Source: Nitrospira sp. | GTDB lineage: Bacteria > Nitrospirota > Nitrospiria > Nitrospirales > Nitrospiraceae | Direction: 5' to 3' | Length of the DNA stretch: 64,000 nucleotides | Assembly (NCBI GenBank): GCA_024760525.1 | Contig: CP060499.1 | Span: 496,001 to 560,000 of the forward strand | Shown here: positions 61,411 through 64,000 of the stretch, piece by piece | Numbering within the stretch: position 1 is the stretch's first letter | Layout of the letters: the number at the start of each line of letters is the position of its first letter | Made by a program: the position numbers and the translations under genes | The notes under the pieces: generated by a model | Seen by the model: the letters and a program-made list of their open reading frames with translations, nothing else | Told to the model about the DNA's origin: nothing | Databases searched by the model: none

Positions 61411-62210
61411 CCGGGCGGCTGGAAGCCAGATTCAATGATCTGCGCAAGAGAGGACAGAAAGCGCTCATTGCCTACCTGATGGCAGGAGATCCGGGACTCG
61501 CTGAAACGGAACAGTTGGTAGTGGCGTTGGAACAGGCGGGGGCCGACATCATCGAACTGGGCGTCCCCTTTTCGGACCCGATCGCCGACGGGCCGGTAAT
61601 TCAGCAGGCTGCGGAGCGCGCGTTGCGGAACGGCACGTCTCTTCGGCAGATCCTGGCCTCCATCACGTCACTCAGGCAGCGGACGAATATCCCCATCATC
61701 CTGATGCTGTACTACAACTCCATCCACGCGATGGGGTGTGAAAAGTTTTGCCGTGCGGCGCAGGCAGCTGGAGTGGATGGACTGATCGTGCCCGATATGC
61801 CGCCGGACGAAGCGGGACCCCTCAAGGCGCCGGCGGACGCAGCCGGGCTGCCGCTCATCTTCTTGCTCGCGCCGACCAGTACGGCTGATCGGCGAAAGCT
61901 CGTGGCGAAAGAGTCGCATGGCTTCGTGTACTATGTTTCGCTGACCGGCATTACCGGGGCGAAGCTCAGCAACGTCGGAGACATAGGACAGAATATCGAA
62001 AAGCTGCGGAAGGTCTCCGCCACGCCCGTCGCAGTCGGATTCGGCGTGGCGACTCCGGAGGATGCGGCGAAGGTGTCAAAGATGGCCGATGGGGTGATCG
62101 TCGGCAGCGCCATCGTGAAACGCATCGCGTCCCACCAACAGGATCCCGCCATGGTCAGACATGTCGCTGAGTTTGTCCGCTCTCTCAAAGCGGCCATGGT
62201 TCCAGCCTAG
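61407..62210 (+). CDS. trpA: Tryptophan synthase alpha chain
   Basis: TrpA cleaves indole-3-glycerol phosphate and passes indole to TrpB. The 267-residue TIM barrel has ALIAYLMAGDP, DIIELGVPFSDPIADGPVIQ with the catalytic Glu and Asp, DGLIVPDMPPDE, FVYYVSLTGITGAK and GFGVATPEDA. It ends the trp gene set, and all seven pathway activities from chorismate are present in this run. Confidence 0.96.
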   Translation: MTGRLEARFNDLRKRGQKALIAYLMAGDPGLAETEQLVVALEQAGADIIELGVPFSDPIADGPVIQQAAERALRNGTSLRQILASITSLRQRTNIPIILMLYYNSIHAMGCEKFCRAAQAAGVDGLIVPDMPPDEAGPLKAPADAAGLPLIFLLAPTSTADRRKLVAKESHGFVYYVSLTGITGAKLSNVGDIGQNIEKLRKVSATPVAVGFGVATPEDAAKVSKMADGVIVGSAIVKRIASHQQDPAMVRHVAEFVRSLKAAMVPA

Positions 62211-62669
62211 ATAGCCGATCGGCGACATGCCATCCGAGTGAAGTAAATTCTTCCAGCGTTTCACTTCTTCTTACGTAACTCTCCTGTCAGCCTCCACACG
62301 AAGGTCCGAATGGCCTCACTGACTAAGGCCATCTTCTGGGATTGCAACAAATCACAAATAACGTAAGGTGTATACCGTAAGAATAGTCAGGCACATGGCT
62401 GGTCGAGTTGTGTGGTGGCTATTGTGTTTGCGCCAATGACCCTGGAACGGGAGCAACGATGAGCGCAATCCTCCCTCGTATGTATCAGCGGGCAACGATA
62501 GGTGCGACTGCCCCTGCTCTATGTAATAGGCGGGTACCACCCCTCTCTGACTCCAGAAGACTACGAGACATGGCTCGTGAGTGGGAATCGACTTGCCCCG
62601 TACCTGATCGGATTTTCCCGTCCCTTATCGTCTCGTACGCACCATTCTCCATCGTGAAAGGAGATGCCA
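62211..62669. other. Intergenic region after trpA, no gene seen
   Basis: No convincing gene is present. GAAGTAAA at 62240-62247 and TTTCACTTC at 62259-62267 can form a bulged 8-bp stem followed by TTCTT, a weak candidate terminator for the trp operon. The rest has stops in all frames and presumably includes the promoter of the large gene that starts at 62670. Confidence 0.35.
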
Positions 62670-64000
62670 ATGCAGACCGGCCGTCCTGAGCTAATCGCTC
62701 TTGTCTGTGTGCTGTATTGGTGGCTCCTCCCAGTCGGTCCAGGAATAGCCAAAGAAATCGATGAGGATCTCCCGATGGGAACGGCGGGTGGAGCGGTTCA
62801 TGTCGATCCATTCACCGGCACAGCGACGACCAGCATTCCAATCAACGTGCTGCCTGGTCGCAATGGGGTTCAACCCAATCTGCAACTGAGCTATGCCAGC
62901 GGAAATGGAAACGGGTGGGTGGGCATGGGGTGGAAACTGGAACTGGGAGCGATCGAGCGGAACACGCGGTTCGGGGTGATCTATAGCGAAACTCCAGCCG
63001 ATAACGGAAAAGTCTATGCCGTGCGAATGAGTGGGGTGTCGGCGGAGCTGATTAAACTCCTGCCCAATAGTCCTAGCGATCCCGAATATCGAGCAAAAAT
63101 CGAAAGCGGCTTCTTCCGCATCCGCAAACTGACGACGGGTGGATGGGAAGTGACAGATCGTAAGGGTGTGAAGTATTCGTTCGGCGTCAACGCCAACGCT
63201 CGGGTCGAAGATACCGCCACGGGTCGGATCTTTCGGTGGAATCTCGAGCGAGTGGAAGACCGCGACGGGAACTACATGGTGGCGACGTACACGAAAGATC
63301 AGGGGCAATCGTATCTCGATCAGATCACGTATACCTCGACGACAAAGACCGCTATCCCGGCACCCCATGTCATCAAGTTCTATTCGCATACCCCGGCTGG
63401 CATGACAGCTCCAGACACCTACAATGCCCATTTCAAAGTCGTGACCGCCAAACGGTTGAGAGCGATCGAAGTGAAGACGAACAATGTGACGATGCGCGCC
63501 TATGAGTTGATCTATACCCCCAGCGTCACGACGGGTACGCAGCTGCTGACACAGGTGCAACAGTTCAACCGCAATGCGTCCATCAATCTCACGACGTTTG
63601 ATGTCATGGGGCCTGCGTTGCCGCCCATCGCGATGACCTACTCAACTTCTGCCTCGACCTTTACGCCGTCCACTCATCCCTGGCTCACCAACTGGTGCAG
63701 TGGGGGGAGCGGCGTAACTCCGGCTGAATTCAATGGAGATGGGCAACAGGACCTATGGTGTACCAATACCTCCAATGGTTTTTCCACCGCGACAGCTTCT
63801 AGCGGGTCCTTGACGGCTGGGACTAACGTCTATTCTTCTTGTGCTTCGCGGGTGACGGGAGATTTCGATGGAGATGGTAAGCAGGACATCGGATGTATTA
63901 CGTATCTAGATGACAGCATACCTACTGGGGTAGGTGTTTTCCTAGTTAAACGGTATCGGGTCTCCGTTGCCTACTCGACAGGCTCTGGAATCTTTTCCCC
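62670..64000 (+). CDS. SpvB/Tc-toxin-like secreted protein with FG-GAP repeats, truncated by the window end
   Basis: ATG 62670 follows AAAGGAG by 6 nt and the frame stays open to the window edge (443 codons). A signal peptide (LIALVCVLYWWLLPVGPGIA) leads into the SpvB N-terminal domain: LPMGTAGGAVHVDPFTGTAT, then VQPNLQLSYASGNGNGWVGM and GWKLELGAIERNTRFG. It continues past KYSFGVNANARVEDTATGRI. FG-GAP-like calcium-binding repeats then appear (FNGDGQQDLWC and FDGDGKQDIGC). Proteins with this start are usually very large and continue into YD/Rhs repeats and a C-terminal toxin or surface module. What follows here is outside the window. A secreted toxin or adhesin is the likely role. Confidence 0.85.
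   Translation, partial: MQTGRPELIALVCVLYWWLLPVGPGIAKEIDEDLPMGTAGGAVHVDPFTGTATTSIPINVLPGRNGVQPNLQLSYASGNGNGWVGMGWKLELGAIERNTRFGVIYSETPADNGKVYAVRMSGVSAELIKLLPNSPSDPEYRAKIESGFFRIRKLTTGGWEVTDRKGVKYSFGVNANARVEDTATGRIFRWNLERVEDRDGNYMVATYTKDQGQSYLDQITYTSTTKTAIPAPHVIKFYSHTPAGMTAPDTYNAHFKVVTAKRLRAIEVKTNNVTMRAYELIYTPSVTTGTQLLTQVQQFNRNASINLTTFDVMGPALPPIAMTYSTSASTFTPSTHPWLTNWCSGGSGVTPAEFNGDGQQDLWCTNTSNGFSTATASSGSLTAGTNVYSSCASRVTGDFDGDGKQDIGCITYLDDSIPTGVGVFLVKRYRVSVAYSTGSGIFS

Noticed and set aside
62691..63560. 289-codon minus-strand frame opposite the SpvB-like gene
   Set aside because: The plus strand has a ribosome site, signal peptide and recognisable domains. The minus frame has none and is a mirror effect.

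Overview
The window is GC-rich chromosomal DNA from a Gram-negative-type bacterium, with lipoproteins, RlpA, LysM and AmpG-type envelope genes. The gene families and their order suggest a Nitrospira-like member of the Nitrospirota, for example the HEAT-repeat cluster, the sensor-fused trehalose-phosphate synthase, a B12-dependent ribonucleotide reductase and many very small secreted or membrane proteins. This assignment is inferred from gene content and not proved. No rRNA, tRNA, CRISPR array or complete insertion sequence was seen.

Layout. 1-6.7 kb is a loose region of gene remnants, small secreted or one-helix proteins and two genes that look frameshifted, around one large gene, ftsH. 6.9-9.1 kb has a GlxA/AraC-type regulator divergent from a small monooxygenase-like gene, then a GAF protein. 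9.2-12.7 kb holds a PepSY membrane protein and the cysteine pair cysE/cysK, facing each other. 12.8-17.7 kb is a carbohydrate block: a GH15 glucoamylase/trehalase-like enzyme divergent from otsA, which carries an added membrane sensor-like module, and otsB. 17.8-20.8 kb has a fused membrane/spermidine-synthase-like protein and UDP-glucose dehydrogenase. 21-27.6 kb is a minus-strand run of five consecutive HEAT-repeat proteins behind a secreted protein and a degenerate alkaline-phosphatase-fold protein. 27.8-30.7 kb holds secreted and hydrolase-like proteins of unknown function, convergent with lon. 33.3-39.7 kb mixes an RNA methyltransferase, Nudix genes, a toxin-antitoxin pair, a PilZ protein, a short MutY followed by MutT and a DEDDy exonuclease, and a lipoprotein. 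40.4-43.0 kb is a pair of methylthiotransferases, miaB and mtaB. 43-54 kb carries ampG, nrdJ behind two NrdR-like boxes, an ACT protein, rlpA, a CorC/CNNM-type protein and ligA. 54.5-62.2 kb is a LysM lipoprotein followed by a complete trpEGDCFBA run. The right edge cuts into a large SpvB/Tc-toxin-like secreted protein.

Main points of interest are the HEAT operon, the membrane-anchored sensor-OtsA fusion, a family of short inverted-repeat elements sitting directly on gene ends (two inside the trp operon), the paired NrdR-like boxes overlapping the nrdJ promoter, and the SpvB-like gene at the right end. Several small genes described here fall below usual ORF-length cut-offs and were read directly from the sequence.
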